Origin: Schistosoma haematobium
Taxonomy: Eukaryota > Platyhelminthes > Trematoda > Strigeidida > Schistosomatidae
Assembly: GCF_000699445.3 (NCBI RefSeq)
Contig: NC_067195.1
Coordinates: 53,672,465 to 53,736,464 of the forward strand
Length of the DNA stretch: 64,000 nucleotides
Reading direction: 5' to 3'
In this document: positions 1-12,698 of the stretch, one piece after another
How positions within the stretch are numbered: the stretch's first letter is position 1
Layout of the letters: each line of letters starts with the position of its first letter
The notes under the pieces: generated by a model
Databases searched by the model: none
Told to the model about the DNA's origin: nothing
The model's input: only the letters and a program-made list of their open reading frames with translations
Translations under genes and position numbers: made by a program

Positions 1-569
1 GTTAATGGTTCAAGCAATAGTCCTGGATTTATTAGCCAACCACATGGCTAAGATCGTTCGGCAGCTAGACACAACATATATTTATTCTTTTCTGCATTAT
101 CTACTGCGTACTAGACATAATTTACAGCAGATTATTACCCACAAACGACCACGGCACTATAAAATTGATAGAAAGTACTGAAGAATGATTATTTCTCGAT
201 AAAAGCATCCCCAGATTATGGAGATAAGATTCTGTTAGGGATAAAACAAATATCTCTACAAGCGTAAGTAAAGGTAGATATATTTAAGGTACTTTGATTC
301 AATCCCATTTGAATTAGTGAAGTTAGATCAATGACAACCGGGATAAAACTATACAATGATAGCGTGGAATGTTAAAAGCAAAATATTATTTAAGTTTGAA
401 GTGAACATGAAGTGATGTTGGGTAAAAGGTATAATAAATATTCAACAAATTCAGATGTCTGGCAGAGTATTTGAGAGACAAAAAGGCATGCAAAATGTAT
501 AGTGCTGAGAGAAGACAATGAAAAGTTCACGTCAGCCTCACCATCAAAGATTCCGCAATTATCCGTAGC
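1..569. other. Unassigned AT-rich sequence
   Basis: Short reading frames only, with no codon-like pattern or family match. Nothing recognised. Confidence 0.5.
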
Positions 570-855
570 TTCACAATGCCTTAACCAGTAACACCCCTCA
601 TAATCAAAATTTGCTAATCCAGTCAAATCAGAAGTCAGAAACGAAGACGTTCGAAGAAAATTTTGAAAGACTATCGATAAACCGAGAAGTGTTTGATCTA
701 ACTGGCTAACAATTGTGAGAATTACGTAGCTCGAGGTATCAACACGTGATCTGGTGTGGATGGGTGACCGAGCGCATTCAACGAGGTGAAACCATTAAGA
801 CTAATGCTGTCAGCATCAATGTCTAAGACGTACAGAACAATTTATTTACAGGTTC
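570..855 (-). repeat. Degenerate LTR-like repeat, copy 1
   Basis: Can be aligned by eye along its length with the LTR-like repeat at 1331-1621: same order of blocks (TTAACCAG, AAATCA.AAGTCA, GATCTGGTGTGGATG, GACCGAGCGC, TTACAGA) but with many substitutions. An old copy of the same LTR or a solo LTR. Confidence 0.45.
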
Positions 856-1330
856 ATATCTCTTTCAATTTGTCCCACACATTTCGTCTAATAACTTGGA
901 TTCAACAGGATTATTGACAAAATGCCTCAGAAGATTTAACATTTGCGATATACGGACGGAAACTCATAGAACAATTCAACGTATTTCATAATTATTTATT
1001 TCGGTTTGGTTCATTTTCAGCTTCATGTCACCTGAGAGTTGAATGTCTGAATAGACTCAGGACGAAATGCAATAAACAAATGTGGTAAATAAATACCTCA
1101 AAAGAGAATCTTCTGAAGGAAAACAGGAAGGATGCTCATAATGAATGTGAGAGACATCATACCAGAGGTTAACCAGAGATGATATTATATCACAGAAAAC
1201 ACAAATATGATTCGTAAAATTTGACATTTTGAGTATATCAAAAGTTAATATTTATTACGAACATACTACCAAATGTTCAGTTAGTTTGATAATATTGAAG
1301 ATACCACAGGTATTCGGCGTCTGACAAAGC

Positions 1331-1621
1331 TTTAACCAGAAAAACCTTCTAATATATCTCGTACCCAACAAGTGAAATCAAAAGTCAAAGGTGAGGAGGT
1401 TAAGAGATATATCTGGTAGGCTGTCAATATGTCGACAATTGAGTGATCTAGACTGGCTAGCGATTGCAGGGGTTGTTGAGCACGGCGTTCCCACTCGTGA
1501 TCTGGTGTGGATGCATGACCGAGCGCCTTCAACTAGGTGAGTCCAATAAAACAAATGTGGTCAACATCCAATGTCGAAAACTTACAGAGCTATTTAATTT
1601 GGGGGTTAATTTACCGCTACA
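1331..1621 (-). repeat. LTR-like repeat, copy 2 (probable 3' LTR)
   Basis: The part from about 1445 to 1617 is nearly identical to 3135-3308 (about four differences in 170 bp). On the minus strand it opens TGTAGCGG, and immediately upstream on that strand is a purine run AGGGAGGAG (1631-1639), which fits a polypurine tract next to a 3' LTR of the gypsy remnant above it. The far end near 1331 is set only by comparison with the older copy at 570-855. Confidence 0.5.
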
Positions 1622-1639
1622 GATTACTCCTCCCTAGTG

Positions 1640-2427
1640 AGGTAGTGATGACCCTAAGACGTGGCCAGCCAGAATTTTAAACCCAACGAGTTTGTCGTTG
1701 GTAAACACTCTTCTGATAGCTTTTTAGGTCTAGCAGCGTCTGGTCGTTCTTCCTTACTTTAAGGGACCATGAAATACAATATAGTAAGAAAATAATGTAC
1801 AATGAATATTTTAGTTCCTCATAAACCTCATCGTTCTTTTTGTTGTCTTTTCCAGCCGTCCTGGAAAAGAAAAAAAGAATATGTAAGTGCATGTCGAAAT
1901 AAACTCGTGCGAGCTTTAAGACACAAAGTGAGCGAAAAAAGGAAAATAAACTCATGTACATGTGATAGCGTAAAAGCGATTTTTACAGAATGTTTTTTAT
2001 AATTTCTTTAGTATACATATTAGCCAAATAATAAATATATATAAATATAAGCATATAAATACCGATTTTTTAAATATTATATATAATGCCATGGTAAATC
2101 GAGATGAAGCAAAAGGTTAACTGGTGTCTTACGTGCAATAGTCATTTAAATGGTCTGGAAATCTCACTCTTCTTCTAGAACGCGCTGTTTTAATTTTATT
2201 TTCTGATACTACCGAAGTATGATCGTGTGCGTTGTTTGTCGGGTGAGGTATTACAAGTGTAGGAGCCGTGTCGTTCGATTATACTGAAGGAAAGTCGACG
2301 TGTATAGGACTTATTCTAAAAACGCTGCTTTGGGGCAATCAATGCTGATGCGATCGTTGGTTCCGTTCTTATCGATTATATGGTACTTAGGTTCTCGTTG
2401 AAGAACTTTGAATGGTCCTTCGTATGC
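1640..2427 (-). mobile_element. Gypsy element 3' region, non-coding
   Basis: Lies between the integrase relic and the probable 3' LTR. The 2310-2440 part resembles 4050-4190 (shared blocks such as CCGTTCTTATCGAT-like and GGTCCTTCGTATGC-like), which supports a second old copy there. The 1640-2100 part has no recognised content. Confidence 0.4.
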
Positions 2428-3044
2428 TCAATGGAGAAGTCGTCGATGTGAGTCTCGACGAACGAAGACGTGTGTACTATATCGTAAGTCAGGTTGAACG
2501 AAAACATCAGTTGATTGAGGTCGAGTGGAAGCAGGTTTAATTGAACGCATTGTGTTCGTAAGCCTGTTCGTGTAGGAGGTTAGATCCATGTTCATTAAGG
2601 AGGATGAAGGATCCACGAATAATCCTGGAATTCGAAGTGTCGTTCCATAAACGAGTTGAGCCGCAGTGTATCCGATGTCAGCTTTGACTGCATTGCGAAC
2701 ACATAGTAAGACGAGTGGAAAAGCGTCAGTCCACTGTGAAACGTTTGCAGCTGATACCGAAAATTTTAGTTGTCGGTGACAACGTTTTGCCAACCCGTTC
2801 GCTTGTAGGTGGTAGGCAGTCGTACGGAAGCGAGTGATTCCTGAACGTGTGGCCAGATAACGGAAAAGTTCGGATTCGAACTGGCAGGGCAGTCGGAGTT
2901 TGCTACCCATCTTTCGACGAAGGCGCGAGCCACTGTTTTGGCAGTGATGTCCTTGATGAGTACTGCTTTTGGCCATTGAGTGAAACGTTCTATGCAGGTC
3001 AAAAGATAGGAGTATCCATTTGAATCTGGCAAAAGTCCTACCAA
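2428..3044 (-). pseudogene. Ty3/gypsy integrase fragment, frameshifted
   Basis: Two overlapping minus-strand frames (3044-2766 and 2976-2428) read as the integrase core and C-terminal part of a Ty3/gypsy retrotransposon: an N-terminal YLLTCIERFTQWPKAV segment, then TTAYHLQANG, the usual TSPYHPQTNG-like motif, and WTDAFPLVLLCVRNAVKAD. They are in different frames, so at least one frameshift separates them, and the motif is altered. Gag, protease, RT and RNase H are missing upstream, where an LTR-like repeat follows directly. Integrase would insert element cDNA into the genome; this copy cannot act. Confidence 0.8.
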
Positions 3045-3126
3045 ATCCAGATAAACATGGTCGAAACGAGAATCGGGAGATTCAAATGAGCCTAAGGAAC
3101 ATTTATTGTGACTGATAACCTTAGAG

Positions 3127-3312
3127 AATCGTCTGATCTAATCTGGCTAGCGATTGCAGGGGTTGTTGAGCACGGCGTTCCCACTCGTGATCTGGTGTGG
3201 ATGCACGACCGAGCGCCTTCAACTAGGTGAGTCCAATAAAACTAATGTGGTCAGCATCCAATGTCGAAAACTTACAGAGCTATTTAATTTGGGGGTTAAT
3301 TTACCGCTCCAC
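3127..3312 (-). repeat. LTR-like repeat, copy 3 (truncated, probable 5' LTR)
   Basis: Direct repeat of 1437-1621 in the same orientation, flanking the integrase relic on its upstream side. It covers only about 180 bp and abuts the relic directly, which fits an internal deletion removing the rest of the LTR and most of gag-pol. Confidence 0.5.
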
Positions 3313-3949
3313 GATTAATTCTAACCTTGGCGTTAATAACCACAAAGTATGGCTAAAGTTTCCTTTTAAAAAAGGCAGCCGGCGGTGTCAAGAAAATTGT
3401 TATACACCTTACTTTATCATACAATAAAACGTTATTATCGAGACAGTTGGTTCATTGTGTACAATAATTGCATAGATTATTTGAATTCTCAAGGGCAATA
3501 GTATGGTATATAGTTGAGTTGGTAATAAACTGGAATGACATTTGGATTTCTTAGGTAAACTAAATAAAGCTGATTTCATTCGTATACCGCGTATATCTCA
3601 CAGTAGAAATATGTCTATTTGTTATTCGGAGCATCTTAGATGATGCAGAAAATGTCTTCTCTAATCTGAAATTTAAAAAAGTAGTACTCATCAAATGAAA
3701 AGAAAAATCAGCGTTTCTTACCAAAAACTCTTTCTAAATCTTTATTCTTGAAAGAACGCATAATTGTAGTGAAATTACAACTTAAGAGCGAAATATGAAG
3801 GCAGTTCCTCTGGCTATCTTAAATTTGGTTCAGTCGTTTAATTGTCTGCAGTATAGCATCATACATCGGTAGATCTTAGTAATGAAAATTATGGGAAGCT
3901 TGCACAGTCGCCTATCAATTGCGGTCCATATGTGAGACTGAAGGTCAAG
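3313..3949. other. Unassigned sequence
   Basis: No recognised gene or repeat. Confidence 0.4.
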
Positions 3950-4750
3950 TGCTTTATGTTTGAAACGGTCGTGAATGAATGCTCATGTGGTGGTTGGTTC
4001 TTTTGATCATCGAGTGGAAACGTCGACAAAGAAGCGATTGCCTATTACACAAGCGGCTCCAAGACCATGTGCACTGATTCTATCGTTTGTTACCTCCTTT
4101 ATCGATGATACAGTTCTTAGCTTCGCAATACAGTGGTATTAAAAGTCCTTTGTATGCAGCTTTGAGAATCGTCGTAATGAGTTGTGAAATACAAAAAAGT
4201 AAGTATTGAGTACTAAGGCTGATTTTACAAAATCATCAGTTGAGATCGAATGTAAGCGGGATCAACTGAAATCAACAAAGTGAACAGTTAGACGTCCTCT
4301 GCCGAAACTGTTATTTTTCGTCCCAAGAAGATTACCATTTGCCGCTAACTGTTGTTTGTTCATCACTATAAGACTCGTCAGACTGACGAGTCTATAATTA
4401 TAAGGATTGATGCTCTAATGTTTAAGCGTTTCGACAAAGCTGACTTTGAAATAATTTCCACCACTGTGGAGAATACTTTTCCCATATTTTCCTCAAAACT
4501 AGTGATTTTCGCATATTCACAGAGCAGGTCAGTTAATTGTCTGATAAGAGACAATCAATTTGCTATGAACCATTGAATGTGGGCAGCTGATTGAATTCGG
4601 TTAGTTCTGGGTGATCCGAAACGTACACTTGACAGAACGAATTCAGCTAGGGTTTGTTCAGTGAAACTAATGAGGTTGTCATAAATGTAGACTACCTACA
4701 GACCTATTTACTTCAGGGATTGATATAATGCTACGACTCCTCAGAATTTT
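3950..4750 (-). mobile_element. Second, older gypsy 3' end and LTR-like relic
   Basis: 3950-4330 resembles the non-coding 3' region at 2310-2440 of the first gypsy remnant, and 4340-4750 follows the LTR-like blocks in order (GTGAAACTAATG-like, ACAGACCTATTTA-like, then a GCTACGACTCCTC stretch matching the LTR edge and polypurine tract). Strongly diverged. Confidence 0.35.
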
Positions 4751-7065
4751 CTACTTTACATTGGTTATCAAAAAATACGTCCTAATGCAGTATGTAACTA
4801 GATTACTTGTAATGCATTCGAAAGCATTAAGCTCTCAATTTGTAATTTTGAAAACCAGAATGTCTTATTCTCATGATTGTGCGGTTGTTGTCTATCACTT
4901 CCGTCACTAATTGCAAGCGCATCCAATATGCTTACTAAGTCATCAGCTCAATTTTCTTTTGTTCCTACTTGTCTCAGATAATCTCACATACTATTCTTCA
5001 TACTCTTTCAACACCCAACGTTCTGTGATGATTAGCAGGATTTGAATTATAGTACATAATAGGAATCCCAGAAATAACTCAATTTAATCAAGAAGTACTA
5101 GATAAGCACGAACGAATGTACTGTATTAGGAATTCGAAATCAAGTTTTCAACAAGTACAAAGGAATCGTTAGTTCATACAAACACCACACATAACTAAGG
5201 GCTAGATACAAAGCTGCCGAAGGCAAAACGTTACAAAATGTAGGATAATTTATATATAAGTAATCGGCTGTGTCTTAGACACTATCGCCGTCAACAGTGG
5301 AAATTGAAGCTAAGTACACTAAAATGAAAAAGTTACGATTCAACAAAGGTCAACGAACGTATGGGTCTGGAAGCGAATTTTAAAAATACTGAGAAGTTGG
5401 AGTAATGAATAGACCGGATATTATAAATTCTGGAAATCTACGTACTCAAAACGATTGAATAGAGAAATTCGTTACTGAATGTTATTAAGTAGTATAATTG
5501 AAAATTTTATGGAATAAGCGGGGAATTTTTAAAAGTAAGCTGAATAACTAAACTTCATTCACGACAAAAACGTTCATTTATTTCTGAAATGAAGGAAAGT
5601 GGGAACTCTTGTATTTTCAGCTAAATGTATCTGACAATAAAACCTATCTTCTGTTCAATTCAATCAATTTTAAATACCAAGTCAAAGACGTGAGAGTTAC
5701 CCTAAATAAGATAAGGGTACATAGAATCCAAGTTACCAAACTACTATAATATCATTGTCTTTCATTTAATATACTCGATTATTTGGATACTTTATCAACC
5801 TATCTATCATAATAAGGTTATAAAAACATTCTGGTTACATTTAGATACTGCTTTTCACAGCTAAAATATTTGATCAATCAAATGTTAACATGAAATCATT
5901 GATTCCGCTGTGATATTATATGATTCACTTATGGTTTATTTTGATCAGTGCTTCATGCTAAAACCAGTAAGTACTTCTAACTTATTTCCTTTCATAGATC
6001 TAACTTTTTGTACAGATACCTTGTCACCCATATTATTATTAATCAGTAGTGATATAATCCACTTAGGGGTATATATATATATATATACTAGATTATTCAA
6101 CATTCGAACACAGCACGCAGCTTTAACACAAACTAAACGTATTATTTCTTTTCGTTAAACATCATTTGATGTCTTCTTCTATGTTGACAAAATCCTCATC
6201 AAGATCATGGAATTCGCAAAGTACTTTTACAATATATAACTAGAAATAAGTTACTTCATAATTTCCAATTTAGTATTATTTCAAACTATTCCGAACTTAG
6301 GGTTGTCAAACATAATGAAACAGTTTTAGAAATTTCGACAACATAGAAATAATGAAGACTATGATTTTCACACCATCTAAGTCTAAATATCTAGATAATT
6401 AACAGAACGTTAATCATAAGTAGCGGATACACTGATTTGAAGTCAGAAATTCACCGAATACTCAGCGAAGGAAACACTGTAATAATTGGTTTCAAATGAC
6501 TATGGAAGAGCAATAAGAAACCAGGAAACTGAATTTAATGCTTATTAAAAAGAATCAGTTGTGTATGTTCACTCTGCTTCCTTATCACTTATTAGCAAAT
6601 TTGTTACATTTTATTGTTCATTTTCTGTCAGGTCAGAATAATGACAAGCACTAGTCACAAATACGTAACGTATATTGTGGTTTGTTCACTTGCGCGTGTT
6701 ATAGTTAACGATATTAACAAATATCTCCAAAATATCAATATCTTTTCAGCAGGCAATTTAACGTACTTTCTTATTAGTAGAGTCAGGCTTTTATTGCGTC
6801 TGAATGAATAGGATGACATGTGCTAATACCAGGATGCATGTGTTTATAAAACCATACTTCGAATGGGACGTATTAGAGCTCGTCAACACTAAATAGACGG
6901 AGGGACATACCGATGACCTTATCTTCATTCATTAAATCTACACATTATACATGCAATATGAGCCTGAAACCTTATTTTTAATAGATATTTGAACTGTTCG
7001 ATTGACAATAAAATTAGATAAAAAAAATTTAGGTTTTAGAGCTAAATAAAAAATAGGTATCAGAA
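4751..7065. other. Unassigned AT-rich sequence
   Basis: No gene recognised. A short (TA)n run lies at 6069-6087. Reading frames here are short and lack conserved motifs. Confidence 0.45.
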
Positions 7066-7117
7066 TGGAGATTTGTCCTAGTATGGGACTCATCAGCAGT
7101 GCACATCCACGATAATA
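7066..7117 (-). repeat. Hammerhead element fragment
   Basis: About 50 bp. The minus strand reads GCACTG, CTGATGA, then GTCC and GGAC around an ATACTA-type loop: stem I strand, core and stem II of the hammerhead family seen elsewhere in the window. The GAAA box has become AAAT and the rest is lost. Confidence 0.6.
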
Positions 7118-8110
7118 ATAAATAAATCTCTATAATTGAGCCAACAACACCTCGGTGTCTAAGTAAAATAACGTATATGTCTATATAATAAGCAAACTAA
7201 CACAAAATTAGGCACTGGATATTCATGTGATTTAGATTAGACCTCTACTAGTTGTAACATATTACATAAAAAAGTATCAGTTTAAGGACAAATAAAATAT
7301 AATCATAATAATAAGTGAAATAAACAGTATATATTTACCTCTGTCTGTTTAAGACAGATTTAGTATCAGAAAAATAAAAGGATTTACTAAGTAATCTAAC
7401 TGCTTGTACTGTTAATTTGATAAGAAAGGAATTGAATAAATTATTATTTTATACACTATTCTTTAACCGCAATACGTTGTCTTGCTGAGAAGTGGATGAA
7501 AGATCTGCATCCATGCTCTAACAGTTTTTTTGTAAAATATACGATTTACTGGATAAGTGAACAAATGCTAAGAAGGATAAATATTAACAGCATTGTTGAG
7601 AGGTAGATGCATGGATAATATTATTTTCCAGATTGTATTGGAATTTGACCACATGCCCTGAAACAAATGTTTACTTGAGGTCTTATGTAAATGTTTTCCT
7701 CTGATACGTTTTTATCTTATCGTACATCACGGTCATATATAAGCTTTGTCATGACAACCATATACTGGTAGCTAACTAAAAATCAAATCGATGACTAGCA
7801 CTCCTATCCTGTTTACAACAATCCGAAAAAGTAAAAAAATACTAACACTTCATTTCATATTAACAGGATGAATGTTTATGCTGTTTATCATACTTTTATA
7901 TTGATCAAATACACATAAATTAATTGTAAACCCTAATTTCGATTGTTTCGACTGTTGCATAACGTATAGCCGTTTTTAGAGTGAGTTGAACACTAATGGT
8001 TTGATGTTGAACAGTGAGAAAGATTTAAAAAACGTTAGCTTGAGACCAATGATGATTACAATTATTATTCTGTGATGAACATTCTCTTGCGATAGTTTCG
8101 GTTATAGATA
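7118..8110. other. Unassigned sequence
   Basis: AT-rich with no recognised gene or repeat. Confidence 0.4.
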
Positions 8111-8119
8111 AACGCCCTT

Positions 8120-10840
8120 ACTTACCTCTATTATCCCTCATGGAGGAGCTTGGGCCACCAACCAGCATTCTTCACCCAACCTTGTCCCTGGAAATTCTTC
8201 GCAGTTGCTATTCATTCTTTTCATATTTGTTCCCGACGTAATGTGTCCTTTGGCCATTCTCTTCTCCATTTCTTTTCGGGATTAGAAGTTGGAGCTTGTC
8301 TCGTGATATAGTTTGGTGATTTCCGTAATGTATATTCTATCCACTTCCAGCGTCTCTTCCGAAATTCCTCCTCAGCTGGAAGTTGGTTTGTTCTCTCTTA
8401 CAGTAGGCAGTTGCTGATGGTATCCGACCAACGGATATTGAGCAACTTGCGTAGACAATTGTTTACTATTACGTTTTTGATGCTTGTTGTAGTAGTTCTC
8501 GAAGTTTCAGCTCCGTACAGTATAACTGTATTGACGTTCGTATTGAAGACTGTGACTGATGTTGGCTGACAGCTGTTTTGAGTTCTATATGTTCTTCAAC
8601 CGTGAGAATACTGTTCTTGCCTTGCCATCTACATTAAATCCTCCTTGTTTATCGTTGATGCCGTCCGGGTACATAACATTTTTCAATCCTTCCAGAGTTT
8701 CTCCATCAAATATGACAATGTTGGCGTTCATGTTGTATTTGGGGATCTTGCTTTGTCTCTTGTGTGTGTTGAGTCCTACTGCTGCAGAGGCTTCTGCTAC
8801 ACTAGTTGTCTTGACCTGCACTTGTTGATGTGTATGGAATAGAAGGGCCAGATCACCTTTGATGTTCAAATCGTCTAGTTGCATCCAAGATGTTCACTGT
8901 GTTCCGTGCTTCCCCTAAGATTTCGGAGTTTTTCATAATCCGACCCTAACGCAATACGGTCTGTTGATCTTGAAGTTTAGTAGCTAAGAAATCTTTTATT
9001 CGGTCCAGCAACACTGTCGAAAACTTCTCCTGGTGCCGAAAGTAGTGTGATTCCTCCGCAGTCCTCACACTTGTTCAGATCTCTTATCTTTGATATCTTG
9101 ATGAGATATCCTTCTTCCCAGTCTGTCGGTGGCATATGTCCTCCAGCCCAAATCTTCCTGAATCGAACGTGGGACACGTTTGCAGTTATTTCCACGTGTG
9201 ACCTCAATACTTCACCCGGTATGCTACTAGGTTCTGCTGCTTTACCACTGTTGCTTCGTTTGATGGCCATCCTGATTTCTTCGATTGATGGTGGAGTGAC
9301 ATCTATAGGAAAGGTGCTGTTTTGATATTGGGTGGGTTTAGTGGAGCTGGTTTATTCAAGAGTTCCTCGAGGTGTTCCAACAATCTGTTCCTCTGTTCTT
9401 GAATCTCGGTGATTGTCTTGCCTTCTTTGTCCTTAGCCGGTTTCTCTGATTTACCATATTTACTTGCCAGTTTCTTCGTCTCGTCAAATGGTTGTTTTAT
9501 ATTTTCTTCCCTTGCAGTTGTTCCGTATGTCGTTGCTAGCTCTTTCACGTATTTCTGCTTGTCGGCTCTAATGCCCTTCTTTACTTGTTTTTTAGCTTCT
9601 GTGTATTCAGCTTGTGCCTTGACTTTCTCTGTTGTTGACTGCTGTCATTCCATTTCTTGAATATTCTCTAAGGTTTTGATAGAGATCCATACCTCATGAT
9701 GCTTCTTGCGGCACAACACGTTGAATTTATGCTTCTTTGATCCCTTCCCAGTTGTCCTCGTAGTAGTCTCTTCTCTTCTGAGAGTTGTGTTCAATTGATT
9801 TTGTCAGTGTCTCAAGGGAAGTATGTATTGAACCTCTGTAATGCTGTTTCTCCAGTTTTCCAACACTTCTTTAGCTTCAGTTTCATCTTGGAAGCTACAT
9901 CAGCTCCTCTACTGTTTCTCACATCTTCCATTGACCTGAATTTCTAAGGGATGCAAATATGATCTATCTGGTTCTCCGTGGTGTGGTCCGGTGAGGACCA
10001 TGTAGCTTTGTGCACGCGTTTGTGTGGGAAAATTGTGCCGCCAATAACCAATTTGTTGAATACACATAGATATATAAATCACTAGCCATTCTTGTTCTTT
10101 TATTCTAGTACATGTCGTCCCATGATATGCTCATACTCGGTGTTGTCCATTCCGACTTTGACGTTTAGATCTGCCATCAGCATTATCAGGTCCCTTCCTG
10201 AGCACATCACTACAATCGATTGCAGCCTCTCATAAAACTTATCTTTATCGTCGTCACTTATATTATTGGTGGGTGCATAGCATTGGATAATTAATTGTAA
10301 TTCGCCACTTTGTTTTGAGTGATGCTTTGATGATCCTGGATCCATGAGATTACTACCCATCAAGGGCATTTTGTGCTTTTTTGGACAGCATCAGAGTCAC
10401 TCCCTGGGTGTTTAGACCTCTTCGTTAATAGACTACAGTGTTATCACTTCCATACTAACCTTTGCAGTCCAGCTTGGATAAAATGTGTTTCGCAGATTCC
10501 GAGTACCATCAAGCTATATCTCCTCATTTCCGTTGCTAGTTGACTAGTCCTAACGACCCCCACCTTGCCCAGAAATTCCACGTACCTATAAAAATTATTG
10601 CTCTGTTGTTAGGAAGGGCAGCAGCATCCGACTTTCGACGAACCACATCTATCAACATGTGGCGTCATGATACTCCCTTCAACTCCCCAGACAGAGTTTA
10701 AATTGTTTATTCTGGCTAGCTTAATTTTAGTAATGTTGTTTTTTACGGGATGGGGTTGCCAACCCCACACTCAACCCTCCGTCTTTACCCGGGCTCGGAA
10801 CCGGCAGTAGCCCTAGAAAGAGGCACAGGCGGAGTTTAAT
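8120..10840 (-). mobile_element. RTE-like LINE, nearly full span but degraded
   Basis: Minus-strand non-LTR retrotransposon coding for an AP-type endonuclease and reverse transcriptase. From the 5' side: a 5' region and endonuclease N-terminus near 10390-10840 (FIGTWN and ICETH blocks); endonuclease middle at 10369-10100 (QCYAPTNNISDDDKDKFYER, LIMLMADLNVKVG); RT N-terminus at 9548-8977 (SGKAAEPSS, CGGITLLSAPGEVF); RT end at 8884-8140. Frames change repeatedly. The RT part carrying the KAFD motif A and the GCLLSP motif B is absent between about 8880 and 9000, so it is dead. The C-terminal [14 protein letters not shown] block lies near 8140-8200. Confidence 0.85.
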
Positions 10841-11029
10841 ATATAAACACCAAACGAAAAAAAGATTGACTAAAATGGCTCAGTAGTTTAATATTGTGAA
10901 GAGAAATGAAGTGGCTGTAGGTCTGCACCAACTTGAAACTCTTTAGTGACCCGTTATCTGATTCCAGTAATATCGCATGATTGATTGTTATTGAAATATA
11001 CATATCGTCAATACTTGTATAAAATTATC

Positions 11030-11350
11030 GTGAATAGCGGAATTAAATAAGTCAAATACGAGAATGGATTTACGAATACATATACTTTGTACACTTATTG
11101 ATCCGAGCAGGAAATCGGAGGGACGAAGCGAAGAAAGTGAAGTGAAACGACACGCAGGGGAGAAGGCATGTAAACCAACCCGATTTAACCATGCGTTAAT
11201 CAACATGTATAGTCACAAAAACAAGCTGCAGACATGTGATGAGTAGGATAAGGTGTACACGCACATATGCTGACAAGTGAATAATGAACAAGGTCAAAAC
11301 GTGACTCAAGAAGAAAGGATAAATTGGCCTGTCCAAAAGCTAGAATAAGT
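11030..11350 (+). repeat. Unnamed interspersed repeat B, copy 1
   Basis: Shares an ordered series of blocks with 42935-43255 and 59000-59280 (AATACGAGAATG, a GGAGGGACGAAGCG-like segment, AGACATGTGATGAGTA, AAGTGAATAATGAACAA). Its function and class are unknown; no coding potential seen. Strand is assigned only so that the three copies agree. Confidence 0.55.
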
Positions 11351-11694
11351 TATGTGGGCTTAACAAAATAACCGACAATAGTGTCATTTAAAACAAATGG
11401 TATCTCGTGTCCTCCATTTTTTACAACAAACTTCATGTTTTTACGAAAACCATTTCTAAAGTATAATAATTTCTTTACAAAGCACCTAAATAAAACATAT
11501 TTTTAAGCAACATAACTTTCTATTTCTAAAATATCACAAATGTTGAGAATCAACTGTTAGTAGGTTTTTCTAGTAAATACAGAAGCTAATTGGTTTAATA
11601 ATGTCATCTGTAGCACTGATGAACCCTGCATCAATTCGTAATTGTCTAGATCACTGCTTACGTTAAAATTCCGACAGAATATCGAATTTCTCCA

Positions 11695-12205
11695 CAAAGT
11701 AAAAAAACAAAGCACCAAAAAACTAAGAGGCATGAAAACAATTGCGTCACATCCTACTGTGTTTATTAGTTCAAATGTATGTGTAGCCACGCACAAATAG
11801 GGAAGAGTAATCGTGATCATTAAAATAGGGTGTCTGAATTACTACAAAGTCAAACAAAATCATATGACCCAACAGGAGTAGATGACAAACATTCATCATC
11901 TATTGCCAAACACATAGTTGAAACAGGTCACAAGTTTAATCTTAGCTTGGCTTTGGTGGTGTTGTACAAAAGTGTTAAAGGGTGTATACTAAGATTTATT
12001 AAAGCCTTGGCTATCCGAAAATTCGAAACCCTTTTATGAATTCAAAAACAATTTGTGCTCACCTTAAACTTAACCTCCATTTGTCTAGTCGACCTTATAT
12101 ATATACGTCCTTATCAAGTATATGTGTGATCAGATTTTTCGAAATTTATTGTGCTAATATACGACATAGTTTTGATAATTTTCGGCTTTTTATTAGACTA
12201 TTCAA
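11695..12205 (+). mobile_element. Penelope-like element relic with GIY-YIG domain
   Basis: Plus-strand frame 11830-12039 contains [20 protein letters not shown] and VKGCILRFIKALAIRKFE, the second half of a Penelope-type GIY-YIG endonuclease. The usual catalytic Glu of the FIEAL block is Lys here (FIKAL). The matching element at 38.1-38.7 kb has 75-bp inverted ends; the same end sequences occur here at about 11695-11770 and 12115-12205, much eroded. Inactive. Confidence 0.7.
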
Positions 12206-12449
12206 GTACTTTCAACACTAAAATATATATTACTTTGAAATTAACTAAAATAAGAACTGATTTACAATGTGAAATTGTGAAAAAAATATCACTTATTTTG
12301 AAATATTCAAAGAAACAGAAAAATAACTCTTGAAGTTTCATGATCCAACTGTTAAATGAATGTTTGTTAGAATTTTAATATAGAAAATTTTAGTGTTAAA
12401 GATGAAGAACAAAACCACAATGAAACTTCCAGTATAGTGAAACAAATGA

Positions 12450-12513
12450 TCAATGTTGTGTCCATTGTATCGACTTTATGTCGATTCCCTCTGATACCAT
12501 TTCCCATAAAGGA
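12450..12513 (-). CDS. NFS1: NFS1 exon 10: C-terminal tail and stop
   Basis: 64 nt after a TTTCAG acceptor; too short to find by ORF length. It encodes [20 protein letters not shown] and TGA, matching the conserved C-terminal tail of eukaryotic NFS1, and completes the split Ser codon of exon 9 in phase. Confidence 0.95.
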
Positions 12514-12645
12514 CTGAAATCCAAAAAAATCAAACAAAAAAGTTAAGCAGAGATAGGAAACATTCAACCAAGGAAAGTAAACCACTTTTAAAAGCTGGAA
12601 ACTTACTTTACACTACATTGAATATATTTGAAACTAAATTGCTAT

Positions 12646-12698
<53 letters not shown>

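Noticed and set aside
7066..7117. Active hammerhead ribozyme
   Set aside because: The GAAA box, stem III and the cleavage strand are missing. Only a fragment remains.
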